Source: a virus. Taken from it: a DNA stretch of 39,288 bases. Position 1 is the stretch's first letter. Every line of letters begins with the position of its first letter. The notes beneath the pieces were generated by a model. The model was not told where the DNA came from. It searched no databases and was given only the letters and a program-made list of their open reading frames with translations. Below, in pieces: positions 6,510 to 13,241 of the stretch. Location: positions 1 through 39,288 of the IMG/VR virus record IMGVR_UViG_3300046375_000045, one strand, 5' to 3'. A program made the translations under genes and the position numbers.

Positions 6510-6972
6510 AACTAAAAAGCCGACTTTGATCGAAGTCGCGATGACAGAGCGTTTCGCCCTGGAGAAAAACGGTGTTTCTAAAAATTCGGAAGTTGTTAGT
6601 GCGGTCGAAAAGCGTATTTATGCCGATGTTACCCTTACGGGAATTGACTTTAGAAGTATGGCGCAAAGTGCCGTCACTTCTGAAGTTAATTCCCGCCGAC
6701 CAGATTGGATGTCTCCGGGATTTGATTGGTATCAGCGTGATTTATTAATCCCTATTGATGAGGAGATGAATGGGACTCAGGTACGGCTCGAATTAGCTAC
6801 TTCAGAACACTTGGACCATTATTACGAAATCTATATTAAGGAATTCGATAATCGTAAGGCAGCTGAAAAAGCGTTTAAGAGAGCATTCGGTTGGATTCAA
6901 ACTAATATTGTGGGGTCCAATAATCTGGGCGAAGCGATGACTAAAAAGTTTGGACCAGATTTCGGCAAATGA
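6496..6972 (+). CDS. Hypothetical protein, 158 residues
   Basis: Starts inside the 3' end of the ParB-domain gene (14-base overlap), indicating translational coupling. Soluble, acidic in the second half, with no recognised motif; the C-terminal part (YYEIYIKEFDNRKAAEKAFK) looks helical. The region 5240-7000 is visibly more AT-rich than its neighbours, suggesting the ParB gene and this one came in together. Confidence 0.7.
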   Translation: MDKNKTKKPTLIEVAMTERFALEKNGVSKNSEVVSAVEKRIYADVTLTGIDFRSMAQSAVTSEVNSRRPDWMSPGFDWYQRDLLIPIDEEMNGTQVRLELATSEHLDHYYEIYIKEFDNRKAAEKAFKRAFGWIQTNIVGSNNLGEAMTKKFGPDFGK

Positions 6973-7253
6973 CCACCCCCACCGAACCCGAACAACTAAT
7001 TAATCTGATTACCCATCAGACCGAGCGCTTGCTCCAGAATCATTGGGCTGACATCGAATCTTATCGCGATGGCGACGAAGAGATCAAGATAGGTTTCAGC
7101 CATAAGCTTTCCTATTCCGGCTCTGAACGGACCGTGAAAACGGCCATCAGCTTTTCCCACCGGGTCAAGGATGAGCTAGAGCAATCGATCGATACCGAGC
7201 AGGCGGACTTGCCGCTCAAAGTAACCATCCGGAAAGGGCGGACAAATGAGTGA
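6969..7253 (+). CDS. Hypothetical protein, 94 residues
   Basis: ATGA overlap with the previous gene. Sequence features: a helical N-terminus (EQLINLITHQTERLLQNHWA) and a beta-rich middle (EEIKIGFSHKLSYSG... TVKTAISFSHRV). No signal peptide or membrane span. I recognise it only as a type of small phage early-operon protein without known function. Confidence 0.65.
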   Translation: MTTPTEPEQLINLITHQTERLLQNHWADIESYRDGDEEIKIGFSHKLSYSGSERTVKTAISFSHRVKDELEQSIDTEQADLPLKVTIRKGRTNE

Positions 7254-7446
7254 ACGCTTCGTTAGCATGGATGACATGATCGGCTGCGCCAAGCGCGAAC
7301 TCTTGATGCGCAAACGGGTTTACCCGCGGTGGGTGGCTGAAGACCGGATGAGCCAAGAGAAGGCCGATAAAGAGATCGCGTTTATGGCGGCGATTCTCGA
7401 GCACCTGCTAAAAGCTGCCGGGCGCAGGGAGGAGAATCTTCTCTAA
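7246..7446 (+). CDS. Conserved small phage protein (YPRWV type)
   Basis: 66 residues, overlapping the previous gene by 8 bases. The pattern RELLMRKRVYPRWVAEDRMS followed by KADKEIAFMAAILEHL is a recurrent early protein in many unrelated phages and prophages, all uncharacterised. It is helical and mixed in charge. The stop codon overlaps the start of the VRR-NUC gene (TAATG). Confidence 0.7.
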   Translation: MSERFVSMDDMIGCAKRELLMRKRVYPRWVAEDRMSQEKADKEIAFMAAILEHLLKAAGRREENLL

Positions 7447-7919
7447 TGGGTACCGACCCGGCCAGCCTCTCTAAAGAGCAACTCGAGCGCATGGCACCCG
7501 AGGATCGCCAACTGGTGGCGGCGGCCGTTGGCCACCCGAACGCCGGGCTAACCACTAAGGAGGCGTTGGCCAAAGGGCTGCGTCGACTCGAGCGCCAAGA
7601 ACAAAACACGCTGGTCAGCTGGCTCTTCCTGCAGGAGGAAGCCGGTAAGCTGACATTCGATTGGTCCCGGCCCGACCGTAAAACGACCAACCGCAAAGGT
7701 ATGCCGGATTTCCGGATTTACCGGGATGGTCGGGTGCTCCTGGGCGAAATGAAAATGGACGGCGCCAAGCTTTCGCCGGACCAGGAACAAATGCGTGAAA
7801 AGCTTCTGCGCGCCGGGACCGAGGTACAAATTTGGTCAAGCGCCGAGGTCGGGATCCGGGCAACCCGGAACTGGCTCTGGACGCATTGGCGCTTGTGGAA
7901 TGAAGGAATGGTCGAATGA
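7446..7919 (+). CDS. VRR-NUC family nuclease
   Basis: 157 residues. The core GMPDF (85-89), GEMK (100-103) and LSPDQ (109-113) is the PD-(D/E)XK signature of VRR-NUC proteins, with D88, E101 and K103 as probable catalytic residues. In phages this family is linked to Holliday-junction or branched-DNA cleavage. It would resolve recombination or packaging intermediates produced by the Sak4/SSB/exonuclease set. The N-terminal 45 residues are a helical extension. Confidence 0.85.
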   Translation: MGTDPASLSKEQLERMAPEDRQLVAAAVGHPNAGLTTKEALAKGLRRLERQEQNTLVSWLFLQEEAGKLTFDWSRPDRKTTNRKGMPDFRIYRDGRVLLGEMKMDGAKLSPDQEQMREKLLRAGTEVQIWSSAEVGIRATRNWLWTHWRLWNEGMVE

Positions 7920-8311
7920 CACCACAAGAACAGGAAGATCAAAAAGTTCGCGCTGATTTACAAGCATTAGGACGGCACGTCGATCATCAATTGCCTTATG
8001 GCTGGGGCTTTGTTGTTCTGGCGTTCCCATTCTGGGCCGACGGCCGAATGAATTACATCTCGAACGCGCAACGAGCTGATGTGGTGCGCGCCATGTACGA
8101 GTTTATCGAGGCGACCAAAGAGAAATGGGCGGAGCATGAACCCGATCTTGGTGCGGCGGCTGAAGATGAACAACTCGGGCGCACTCGGCAACAGATAGCT
8201 GAGTTGAAGCGCCTCCTCACCCGCGCGGCCGATGCGCTGGATGGATATGGACTTAAGCCTTGGCATCAATACCGAGAATTAATCGCCGAACTACGAAAGG
8301 CGACCCAATGA
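7916..8311 (+). CDS. Conserved phage protein (GWGFxxLxFPF / RMNYISNAQR type)
   Basis: 131 residues, ATGA overlap with the nuclease gene. LPYGWGFVVLAFPFWADGRM followed by NYISNAQRADVVRAMYEFI is a motif shared by many small phage proteins of unknown function. The C-terminal half is a charged helix ending AELRKATQ. The next tiny ORF ends with nearly the same codons, which suggests a local duplication of the 3' end. Confidence 0.7.
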   Translation: MTPQEQEDQKVRADLQALGRHVDHQLPYGWGFVVLAFPFWADGRMNYISNAQRADVVRAMYEFIEATKEKWAEHEPDLGAAAEDEQLGRTRQQIAELKRLLTRAADALDGYGLKPWHQYRELIAELRKATQ

Positions 8312-8421
8312 ATGCTTTAAAGGAGAAACCTACTGAACATCTCGAAGGACTTCGCCATACGCTTGCATGGATGTTAGGAATGGTAGTTGCCGAGCTTGAA
8401 CTGCGAAAGGCGGCACAATAA
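8308..8421 (+). CDS. 37-residue hypothetical peptide
   Basis: Begins by ATGA overlap with the preceding gene and ends by overlap with the next, so the spacing supports translation. The peptide reads MNALKEKPTEHLEGL and ends AELELRKAAQ, close to the AELRKATQ end of its upstream neighbour. It may be a remnant of a partial tandem duplication. Confidence 0.5.
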   Translation: MNALKEKPTEHLEGLRHTLAWMLGMVVAELELRKAAQ

Positions 8422-8609
8422 TGGGAGACACTAAAAGCGCGGTGTTCACGCCCGAGGAACTGGATTATGTCCGTTGCGCGCTGATCAAATATCAGACTGA
8501 TCTGCGCGCCAGAACCAAGCTGATGGAGCGGTTCGCTAACCCGGAGCACCTGGCCAATCACCAGGCCAAGATCGCGCTGGGCGAAAAGCTTTTGGAGGAT
8601 TTGTCATGA
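8421..8609 (+). CDS. Hypothetical protein, 62 residues
   Basis: Overlaps its neighbours on both sides. MGDTKSAVFTPEELDYVRCA and the following KYQTDLRARTKLMERF form two amphipathic helices. No domain recognised. It belongs to the chain of tightly overlapping tiny genes that closes the early operon. Confidence 0.6.
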   Translation: MGDTKSAVFTPEELDYVRCALIKYQTDLRARTKLMERFANPEHLANHQAKIALGEKLLEDLS

Positions 8610-8785
8610 AAGACGTTCTCCTGGTTATCATGTGCGCGCTTTCCATCGTGGTGGCTGGCCTGCTGCTCTATTTCGGCTGGCTCCTGTACGTGACGCATGA
8701 ACTGCTCAAGGCGACGCGCCGGAGACTGCGGCCGCCGCAAGTTGCCAGGGACGGAGCCGGTCGGCCGCTCAAGGAACGTGTCTAG
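8606..8785 (+). CDS. 59-residue single-span membrane protein
   Basis: TTGGAGGA (8592-8599) stands 6 bases ahead of the ATG. A long hydrophobic segment (residues 4-28, VLLVIMCALSIVVAGLLLYF) is followed by a basic tail (LLKATRRRLRPPQVA). That is an N-out or signal-anchor type small membrane protein. It could be a superinfection or host-takeover factor; nothing in the sequence decides. Confidence 0.6.
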   Translation: MKDVLLVIMCALSIVVAGLLLYFGWLLYVTHELLKATRRRLRPPQVARDGAGRPLKERV

Positions 8786-8951
8786 ATGGCAAAGATGCAG
8801 TGTAGCCGGTTGCGTGCGCCCGGCCAAAGCGCGCGGGCTCTGTGACGCGCACTACAACCGGAGCCGGAAAACGGGACTTAACCCGGAGTTGCCGATTCGT
8901 TCGTTAGCCGGTCGGAATCGGCTTAAGTTCGTTACGATTCGGTCGTATTAG
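8778..8951 (+). CDS. Small Cys/His (zinc-ribbon-like) protein
   Basis: The motif CSVAGCVRPAKARGLCDAHY has three Cys and a His in the spacing of the small zinc knuckle found near phage HNH proteins (CxxxGCxRPxxARGLCxxHY). GTG 8778 gives 57 residues; an ATG at 8697 would give 84 but overlaps the membrane-protein gene by 89 bases. Neither start has a well-spaced RBS. The 3' end overlaps the promoter-type repeat at 8922-8947. Confidence 0.5.
   Translation: MSRWQRCSVAGCVRPAKARGLCDAHYNRSRKTGLNPELPIRSLAGRNRLKFVTIRSY
8922..8947 (+). repeat. 26-bp dispersed promoter-region repeat, copy 2
   Basis: This segment matches 2270-2295 at 23 of 26 positions. Here the inverted repeat is TTACGA-N5-TCGTAT. A TTACGA -35-like hexamer (8932-8937) is followed after 17 bases by AGTACA, a poor -10. 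It lies 13 bases before the secreted-protein gene at 8961 and inside the end of the previous ORF, so it is more likely an operator or weak promoter than coding signal. Confidence 0.65.
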
Positions 8952-8960
8952 AGGAGTACA

Positions 8961-9425
8961 ATGAAACGAATTTTTTTACTGGCCCTAGGCGCCTGCGCGC
9001 TCGCGGGAAACCTTAAAGCGGATACGCTTGGGTTCCCATCCCACAGTGAAACAGTGTGGCAACAGGTTGGACGTTCTCTTGATACAATGGCCCAAGTTGA
9101 TGTCGCGAGGGAATCGCGCCTACAGCGGGCAGAAGCCCGCCAAAATGCGATCGATCACGCCGAGGCCAAAGCTGAGGCGCAAACTTATGCCCAAGAAGTA
9201 GCTGATGCTCGCCAGGCAGCTGATCAAAAGCGGCAAGCAGATTTTAGAGCGCTTTGCCAAGCCCAAGGTGCCGGCCAGCAACCAGCCGAATGCGACAGCA
9301 ATGGAACAATTGAGCGGTTTTTGAAAATTAATGGCTATCCGCAGCCTTCGTTGGTCCAAATTGAAGCTGTCCGTAGTTATATGCAAAGTCACGGGTTACA
9401 ACACGTTTGGCAAATTGCCCAATAA
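8961..9425 (+). CDS. Secreted coiled-coil protein
   Basis: 154 residues; GAGGAG lies 4 bases before the ATG. The N-terminus MKRIFLLALGACALAGNLKA is a clear signal peptide with a likely cut after NLKA. The mature part is Ala/Glu/Gln-rich and helical (residues 40-95), with Cys at about 96 and 108 that could pair in the periplasm. It is preceded by its own promoter-type repeat, so it may be expressed separately from the early operon. Function unknown; a periplasmic exclusion or lysogenic-conversion role is only a guess. Confidence 0.7.
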   Translation: MKRIFLLALGACALAGNLKADTLGFPSHSETVWQQVGRSLDTMAQVDVARESRLQRAEARQNAIDHAEAKAEAQTYAQEVADARQAADQKRQADFRALCQAQGAGQQPAECDSNGTIERFLKINGYPQPSLVQIEAVRSYMQSHGLQHVWQIAQ

Positions 9426-9426
9426 A

Positions 9427-9501
9427 ATGTTGCACACCCTCGGCATGCTGATTCTGGCGCTCCTGCTCTGGGGCGCTATTCGGGCCGCGCGGCGCAAGTA
9501 A
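9427..9501 (+). CDS. 24-residue membrane micropeptide (candidate)
   Basis: Starts two bases after the previous stop. MLHTLGMLILALLLWGAIRA then ARRK is one hydrophobic helix with a basic end. It is the last frame before the terminator at 9588-9617. The length allows chance occurrence, but position and composition favour a real small membrane peptide. Confidence 0.4.
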   Translation: MLHTLGMLILALLLWGAIRAARRK

Positions 9502-9587
9502 AATCCTTTATTCCCAGCCTTGCCGCGGAACTAAAAACTAGGGCAGGATCACCGTGACGGGAGACTGATTGCGGTCAGGGTTCCATC

Positions 9588-9617
9588 GCGGGGTTACCTT
9601 TAAAACCCCGCTCTTTT
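9588..9617 (+). terminator. Intrinsic terminator of the early operon
   Basis: GCGGGGTT (9588-9595) and AACCCCGC (9604-9611) form a perfect 8-bp stem with an 8-base loop, followed by TCTTTTT. Forward orientation, about 90 bases after the last small ORF. Confidence 0.9.
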
Positions 9618-9631
9618 TGTTCTTTGATGAC

Positions 9632-9661
9632 AAAAAACCCGGCCACCACTCAGTGACCGGG
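9632..9661 (-). terminator. Reverse-strand intrinsic terminator
   Basis: On the reverse strand CCCGGTCAC pairs with GTGGCCGGG (one G-U pair) around a 6-base loop and is followed by TTTTTT (9637-9632). The T tract lies only on this side, so it terminates leftward transcription. No leftward protein gene is nearby, which points to a non-coding transcript. Confidence 0.8.
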
Positions 9662-9966
9662 TCGACAAGTTTTAACCAACGATTGGCGATCAATCGCCCA
9701 ATCCCGGCACGGCCACAAGCTAAATCGCGCCAACGCCGCGCCTGTGCGCCGATTCTGGCGCGTTTCAGCCGAAGGACAGGTCACGATAGCGGCTAAGTAA
9801 ACAAAACGCCTTAAAAAGGCTCGCCAGTCGTTGCGTTTCAGTGCTAAGGTTTCGGCCCCGGCCTTCCTTAAAAAAGCGAAAAGACCCGCGGATGGATACA
9901 CGAGTCTTTTCGGTGCTAAGAAGGCATCATCTCAAAGGAGGTTACGTTCCAGTGAATGATTGGCTG
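9632..9966 (-). ncRNA. Candidate antisense / small RNA of about 335 nt
   Basis: A reverse-strand promoter (10001-9973) and a reverse-strand terminator (9661-9632) frame this stretch. It is full of stems: CGAAAAGAC (9877-9885) with GTCTTTTCG (9904-9912); GATTGGCGAT (9681-9690) with ATCGCCcAATC; CGCGCCA (9727-9733) with TGGCGCG. The RNA would be antisense to a forward leader with a strong AAAGGAGG (9934-9941). A reverse open frame of 83 codons exists here but starts without an RBS and runs into the terminator stem, so I favour RNA over protein. Confidence 0.5.
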
Positions 9967-9972
9967 ACCGTA

Positions 9973-10001
9973 TTTTTACTTTTTAGTCGGTTACCCGTCA
10001 A
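9973..10001 (-). promoter_or_regulatory. Predicted leftward promoter of the antisense RNA
   Basis: Reverse strand TTGACG (10001-9996) and TAAAAA (9978-9973) are 17 bases apart. The -35 is five of six consensus bases and the -10 four of six. The -35 overlaps the loop of the forward terminator. Confidence 0.5.
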
Positions 10002-10017
10002 GAGCGACGGGTTTTTT
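9994..10017 (+). terminator. Intrinsic terminator upstream of the replication genes
   Basis: CCCGTC (9994-9999), a 6-base loop and GACGGG (10006-10011) are followed by TTTTTT. It lies after the leader at 9934 and 45 bases before the DnaB-N-like gene, the position of an attenuator. Alternatively it simply ends a short forward leader transcript. Confidence 0.85.
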
Positions 10018-10061
10018 ATTTGTGCCAGGTTGGCACTCAATACGAACCGGAGGCCGTGGCC

Positions 10062-10670
10062 GTGAACAATGACCAAGCGCCGCCAACCTTTATCTTTGCG
10101 CCCGAGATCGAGCAGGCCATGGTCGCGCTCTGTTTCCAGGCACCGCACCGGGTCGCTACCGTTTACCGCGAGCTCGATCCGGCTGTCCATATCACCCGGC
10201 CTGAGCTGCGCTTTATCCTGGAAGCGATCGACCTAGCGTACCGCGAACTTGGGGCAATGGATTTTGCCTCCGTAATCCAGGTCCTGCGCGAGCTCGGCCG
10301 CCTGGAGGCATGCGGCGGTGCGCCAGGGGTCAATTCCGTGTTCGAAGAGTACCGCTACGGATTCTGGAAGCCGAACCCAGAGACCGAGCAAAAGATATTC
10401 TGGAAGCCGGATCCAGAGGCCGAAGAGGAAATCTTTACCCACTACATCGAGACGCTTAAAACCTACGCCATAAATCGTCAGAAGGATCCGCCGCAACCGG
10501 TGTATCGATTCACCGATGGCAAAGCGACGCTTGTGCCAAACAAGGTTAAACGCAAGGAATCGGATCCGGACTTTATTGGCGAAGCCCGCGTCCACGGCCG
10601 TAGCTACATTGCCAAAGTTTGGATAGCGATTGACGGCTCATTCTTGAATTTTCGTTTCCAACCCAAATGA
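10062..10670 (+). CDS. Stand-alone DnaB N-terminal-domain-like protein
   Basis: 202 residues from GTG 10062, chosen because GGAGG (10049-10053) is 8 bases upstream; an earlier TTG (10020) lies on the terminator. Residues 10-100 (PEIEQAMVALCFQAPHRVAT... FILEAIDLAYRELGAMDFAS ... LRELGRLEACGG) fit the helical N-domain of DnaB helicases, but no RecA-type helicase domain follows. A tandem duplication, FWKPNPETEQKI then FWKPDPEAEEEI (36 bp per unit, 10362-10433), lies in the linker. The next gene is a RecA-fold helicase lacking this domain, so a two-subunit helicase or loader is an attractive inference. Confidence 0.7.
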   Translation: MNNDQAPPTFIFAPEIEQAMVALCFQAPHRVATVYRELDPAVHITRPELRFILEAIDLAYRELGAMDFASVIQVLRELGRLEACGGAPGVNSVFEEYRYGFWKPNPETEQKIFWKPDPEAEEEIFTHYIETLKTYAINRQKDPPQPVYRFTDGKATLVPNKVKRKESDPDFIGEARVHGRSYIAKVWIAIDGSFLNFRFQPK

Positions 10671-10685
10671 AAGGATTCTGTGTAC

Positions 10686-11678
10686 ATGGTGAACGAAAAA
10701 ATCGTCCCGCTCATCAAGAACGAGAACATAAAGAGCTGGGTTACTGCTTTAGCTGAAGGCGGTTGTACAAGCGCGCAATTCACAGATTTAATTATTGAAC
10801 ACCGGGAATTATTGGTCGGCGACTGGCTTCGACGGGGAGATTTAGGTTTCATTTTTGCTGCTCGCGGCCTTGGAAAAACCTGGTTTTCAATGAATCTGGC
10901 TAGAGGCATCGCCGAACGAAAAAACGTTGGCCCCTGGTCCACCCATCATCAGGCTAAAGTTTTGTATCTCGATGGCGAGATGCCACCTGATGACATTAAA
11001 GAAAGGGATTCGCTACTTGGTGATCCACTTGACGATCTGACTTATATCAATCACGAGATTCTTTTCCAGCGTACCGGCAGATCAATGAATTTGGCGGATA
11101 TGGATTTCCAGCAAGCCGTATTAGATTTTTGCCTCGATCAGCGATTTAAGGTCCTTTTTGCTGATAATCTTTCGACGCTCTCCTTTGGTATTGACGAAAA
11201 TAAATCACTCGACTGGGAAATTATTTTGCCGTGGCTTTTGAATCTTCGCCGCAATCACGTGACGGTGATTTTTATTCATCACGCCGGCCGCAATAACGAG
11301 ATGCGCGGGTCATCTAAACGCGAAGACCCAGCGTTTTGGGTTATTCGGCTTGATCCTCCGTTTAAAGAAGCTTCCGTCGGAGGAGCCAATTTCATTACCA
11401 GGTTTACCAAATGGCGCAACTCCAGCCAGAAACCGTTGCCTTACCAATGGAATTATCAGGCTATCAATGATGGCAAAGAGCTCTCAATCGAATTTAGCGA
11501 ATGCAGCAATTTATCGCTTTTCCGCCATTGGATTGAGTCCGGCCTCGATACCTGCACTGATATCGCCTCTGAGATGGACGTTACCAAAGGTTACGTTTCG
11601 CGTATGGCAAAATCCGCTGAAGCCGCTGGCTGGCTTGGCATTAAAAACCGGCGCTATTTCATCAAGGAAAAGACGTAA
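10686..11678 (+). CDS. RepA/AAA_25-like replicative helicase with C-terminal winged HTH
   Basis: 330 residues from ATG 10686 (a GTG at 10680 is nearer the AAAGGA at 10670-10675 and could add two residues). Walker A is FAARGLGKT (57-65), KVLYLDGEMP is the following core strand, and KVLFADNLSTL carries Walker B. HAGRNNEMRGSS matches the RepA/AAA_25 helicases, hexameric RecA-fold ATPases of plasmids and phages. Residues about 285-325 (CTDIASEMDVTKGYVSRMAK) form a winged HTH, perhaps for origin recognition. The iteron-like segment lies right downstream. Confidence 0.8.
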   Translation: MVNEKIVPLIKNENIKSWVTALAEGGCTSAQFTDLIIEHRELLVGDWLRRGDLGFIFAARGLGKTWFSMNLARGIAERKNVGPWSTHHQAKVLYLDGEMPPDDIKERDSLLGDPLDDLTYINHEILFQRTGRSMNLADMDFQQAVLDFCLDQRFKVLFADNLSTLSFGIDENKSLDWEIILPWLLNLRRNHVTVIFIHHAGRNNEMRGSSKREDPAFWVIRLDPPFKEASVGGANFITRFTKWRNSSQKPLPYQWNYQAINDGKELSIEFSECSNLSLFRHWIESGLDTCTDIASEMDVTKGYVSRMAKSAEAAGWLGIKNRRYFIKEKT

Positions 11679-11892
11679 ACGCCTCCTCGTATTTCTTTTT
11701 TTGATTTTTTACTCGTTCGTTTCCTTCCTCGTATACCGTTTAAAAGTAAACGAATTTGTAAACAAAGCGCCTTTTCTCCTCGACACTCTTATTGTTGAGT
11801 GCTAACGGCTCTTTGTAAACCGCCTCTCGTTTACCCCCCCTATGCATGAAGGATGGGGGTATACGATGCGATCAAGCACTCGTTTCCCCCCC
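11679..11892. other. Repeat-rich intergenic segment, candidate replication origin
   Basis: No gene is seen here. GTAAAC occurs at 11746-11751, 11758-11763 and 11815-11820 and inverted (GTTTAC) at 11829-11834. CGTTTA-AAAG-TAAACG (11737-11752) is a perfect hairpin. TACCCCC (11832-11838) pairs with GGGGGTA (11855-11861). The segment begins with T-rich tracts, useful for melting, and includes one TGAGTGCTAA copy (11796-11805). Its place right after the helicase with a winged HTH fits an iteron-type origin. Confidence 0.45.
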
Positions 11893-12717
11893 ATGTCAGA
11901 ATACAAATTCCAGCAGCCTGGTAATGAAGATTCAAAACTGGTTCCATTTGGTAAATACAAAGGCCAGCCAATCGAGAGCATGCTCGCTGATCGTGATTAT
12001 TTGGATTGGGTGATTGCTCAGCCGGGCATCGTCTCGATGCTTCAGGTAAAATTTCCTGCGCTTTTCAATATCATCAGCGTTGGTACTCCAACCCTCGATG
12101 ATTCTCCTGAGCACAATAAACTGCAGGCAAAGTTCCTCGATAAGGCTTTTCAATATGCTTTCGTCGAACTTTTGAACGGCAAAAGTGTTCAGTCGATTTT
12201 GGAAGATGAACTCTTGCAGCGCAATGCCGAGCTTTTAGAAGAATGGAAAGAGGAACGTAAAAAAATATTGGAAGATGGCCGCAGGAAACTCGAGCGCGTT
12301 CTTTTTCTCAAAAAATCACTTTTCGAAGGCCGTAACTGGTATTCGGAAGCTGATCTTCAAAAAGGAATAGCTGACTTAGAACAACTCATTAAAAATGAGG
12401 AACTTTCGCGTCATCCACCACCGCAAATTACTGAGTTGCCTGTTAAAATTGTGCTTAATTTTGAATGCGGTTTCGATGTCGCCATAGGAATCCGAGTACA
12501 CCATTATCGCAAAGAATGGAGTGTCGAAATAAAGCCAATGCTCGGCGATGATTTCCCTTCAGTCCTAAGGCAAATAAAACGCAATGAGGCGACAGTTGTC
12601 CTCATCGGCACATTTCAATCAACTGCTTGTACTTTTGATCAGGTTAAAGCCATCTTTGCAGCCGCTGGTGCAAAGATTGTGACGTTTAATGAAATCGAGC
12701 GCATTAAACGTTCGTAA
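11893..12717 (+). CDS. DUF3820 / ExoX-C-like domain protein
   Basis: 274 residues from ATG 11893; in-frame ATGs at 11866 (GGGGG six bases upstream) and 11842 are alternatives, so the start is unsettled. Residues 16-44 (LVPFGKYKGQPIESMLADRD, YLDWVIAQ) form the 'FGKYKG...P..YL.W' module found at the C-terminus of exonuclease X and in DUF3820. The middle is a charged coiled coil; the end (VKIVLNFECGFDVAIGIRV ... VVLIGTFQSTACT) looks like an alpha/beta domain I do not recognise. Likely DNA-metabolic. Confidence 0.7.
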   Translation: MSEYKFQQPGNEDSKLVPFGKYKGQPIESMLADRDYLDWVIAQPGIVSMLQVKFPALFNIISVGTPTLDDSPEHNKLQAKFLDKAFQYAFVELLNGKSVQSILEDELLQRNAELLEEWKEERKKILEDGRRKLERVLFLKKSLFEGRNWYSEADLQKGIADLEQLIKNEELSRHPPPQITELPVKIVLNFECGFDVAIGIRVHHYRKEWSVEIKPMLGDDFPSVLRQIKRNEATVVLIGTFQSTACTFDQVKAIFAAAGAKIVTFNEIERIKRS

Positions 12718-12727
12718 CCAGTGCCAA

Positions 12728-12743
12728 CGTTCCACGTGAAACA
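12728..12743. promoter_or_regulatory. parS-like ParB-binding site
   Basis: CGTTCCACGTGAAACA matches the bacterial parS consensus TGTTTCACGTGAAACA at 14 of 16 positions and fits the core GTTNCACGTGNAAC without mismatch. It is in the short gap between 12717 and the TerS gene. Equal-base chance for the 12 fixed positions is about 0.002 per genome of this size. The phage also encodes a ParB-domain protein (5643-6509). Confidence 0.75.
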
Positions 12744-12812
12744 TTTTCCGACGTCCTCTGAAAAATTGCGTTGCCACTCAGTGCCATGAGTCATATTGTC
12801 GCTAGCCATATC

Positions 12813-13241
12813 ATGGCTCGCCCACGCAAGGTTGTTGATGCTGCCAAAGTCGAGCAACTGGCAAGCGTCGGCTGCACCCCGGAAGAGATCGGGCTTCTCT
12901 TTGATGCCAGCCCGCGCACGATTCATCGGCGATTTGGCATTCCCTTTCAAAAGGGAGTGTCAAAATTGCGCCATACCCTTAAGCGTGAACTCTTTAAGCA
13001 GGCTACCAGCGGTAACACCGCGGCACTCATTTTCGCTACTAAAGTCTACTGTGGCCTTAAAGAGACTCCGGATACAACCATTAACGTCTCAGCTACTGCG
13101 GTCGGTGGCCAAGTCATTTTCTCTGAAGAAACCAAAAAGCAGCTCGAAGAGTTCCATGTGAAACTCCAGCAGCGCGTTTATCAACGCACCTACCCCAAAG
13201 AACCGGTCGAGAGTGGAAACGGCGACCACACTCAGAATTGA
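12813..13241 (+). CDS. Terminase small subunit (predicted)
   Basis: 142 residues from ATG 12813; a weakly supported upstream ATG (12786) or TTG (12771) would extend it. MARPRKVVDAAKVEQLASVG followed by CTPEEIGLLFDASPRTIHRR is an N-terminal HTH as in TerS proteins, then a helical oligomerisation region (LRHTLKRELFKQATSGNTAA). Its 3' end overlaps terL by 29 bases. It should recognise the packaging site, probably in the upstream gap that also holds parS. Confidence 0.8.
   Translation: MARPRKVVDAAKVEQLASVGCTPEEIGLLFDASPRTIHRRFGIPFQKGVSKLRHTLKRELFKQATSGNTAALIFATKVYCGLKETPDTTINVSATAVGGQVIFSEETKKQLEEFHVKLQQRVYQRTYPKEPVESGNGDHTQN

Larger units (their letters stand above)
9934..10065 (+). other. Leader with strong Shine-Dalgarno and short GTG frame
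   Basis: AAAGGAGG (9934-9941) is among the strongest ribosome-binding sites in the window. Ten bases later GTG 9952 opens a 37-codon hydrophobic frame (MNDWLTVFLLFSRLPV...), which reads through the terminator at 9994-10017. A shorter ATG frame (9956) has only three codons. A leader peptide in an attenuator, or a ribosome standby site regulated by the antisense RNA, would fit. Translation is uncertain. Confidence 0.35.

Noticed and set aside
9650-9901. 83-codon reverse frame in the terminator-dense gap
   Set aside because: GTG start without RBS, runs through strong hairpins and ends inside the terminator; RNA interpretation preferred.
11258-11263. Second CACGTG as another parS
   Set aside because: Flanks do not fit GTTNCACGTGNAAC; it is within the helicase gene.
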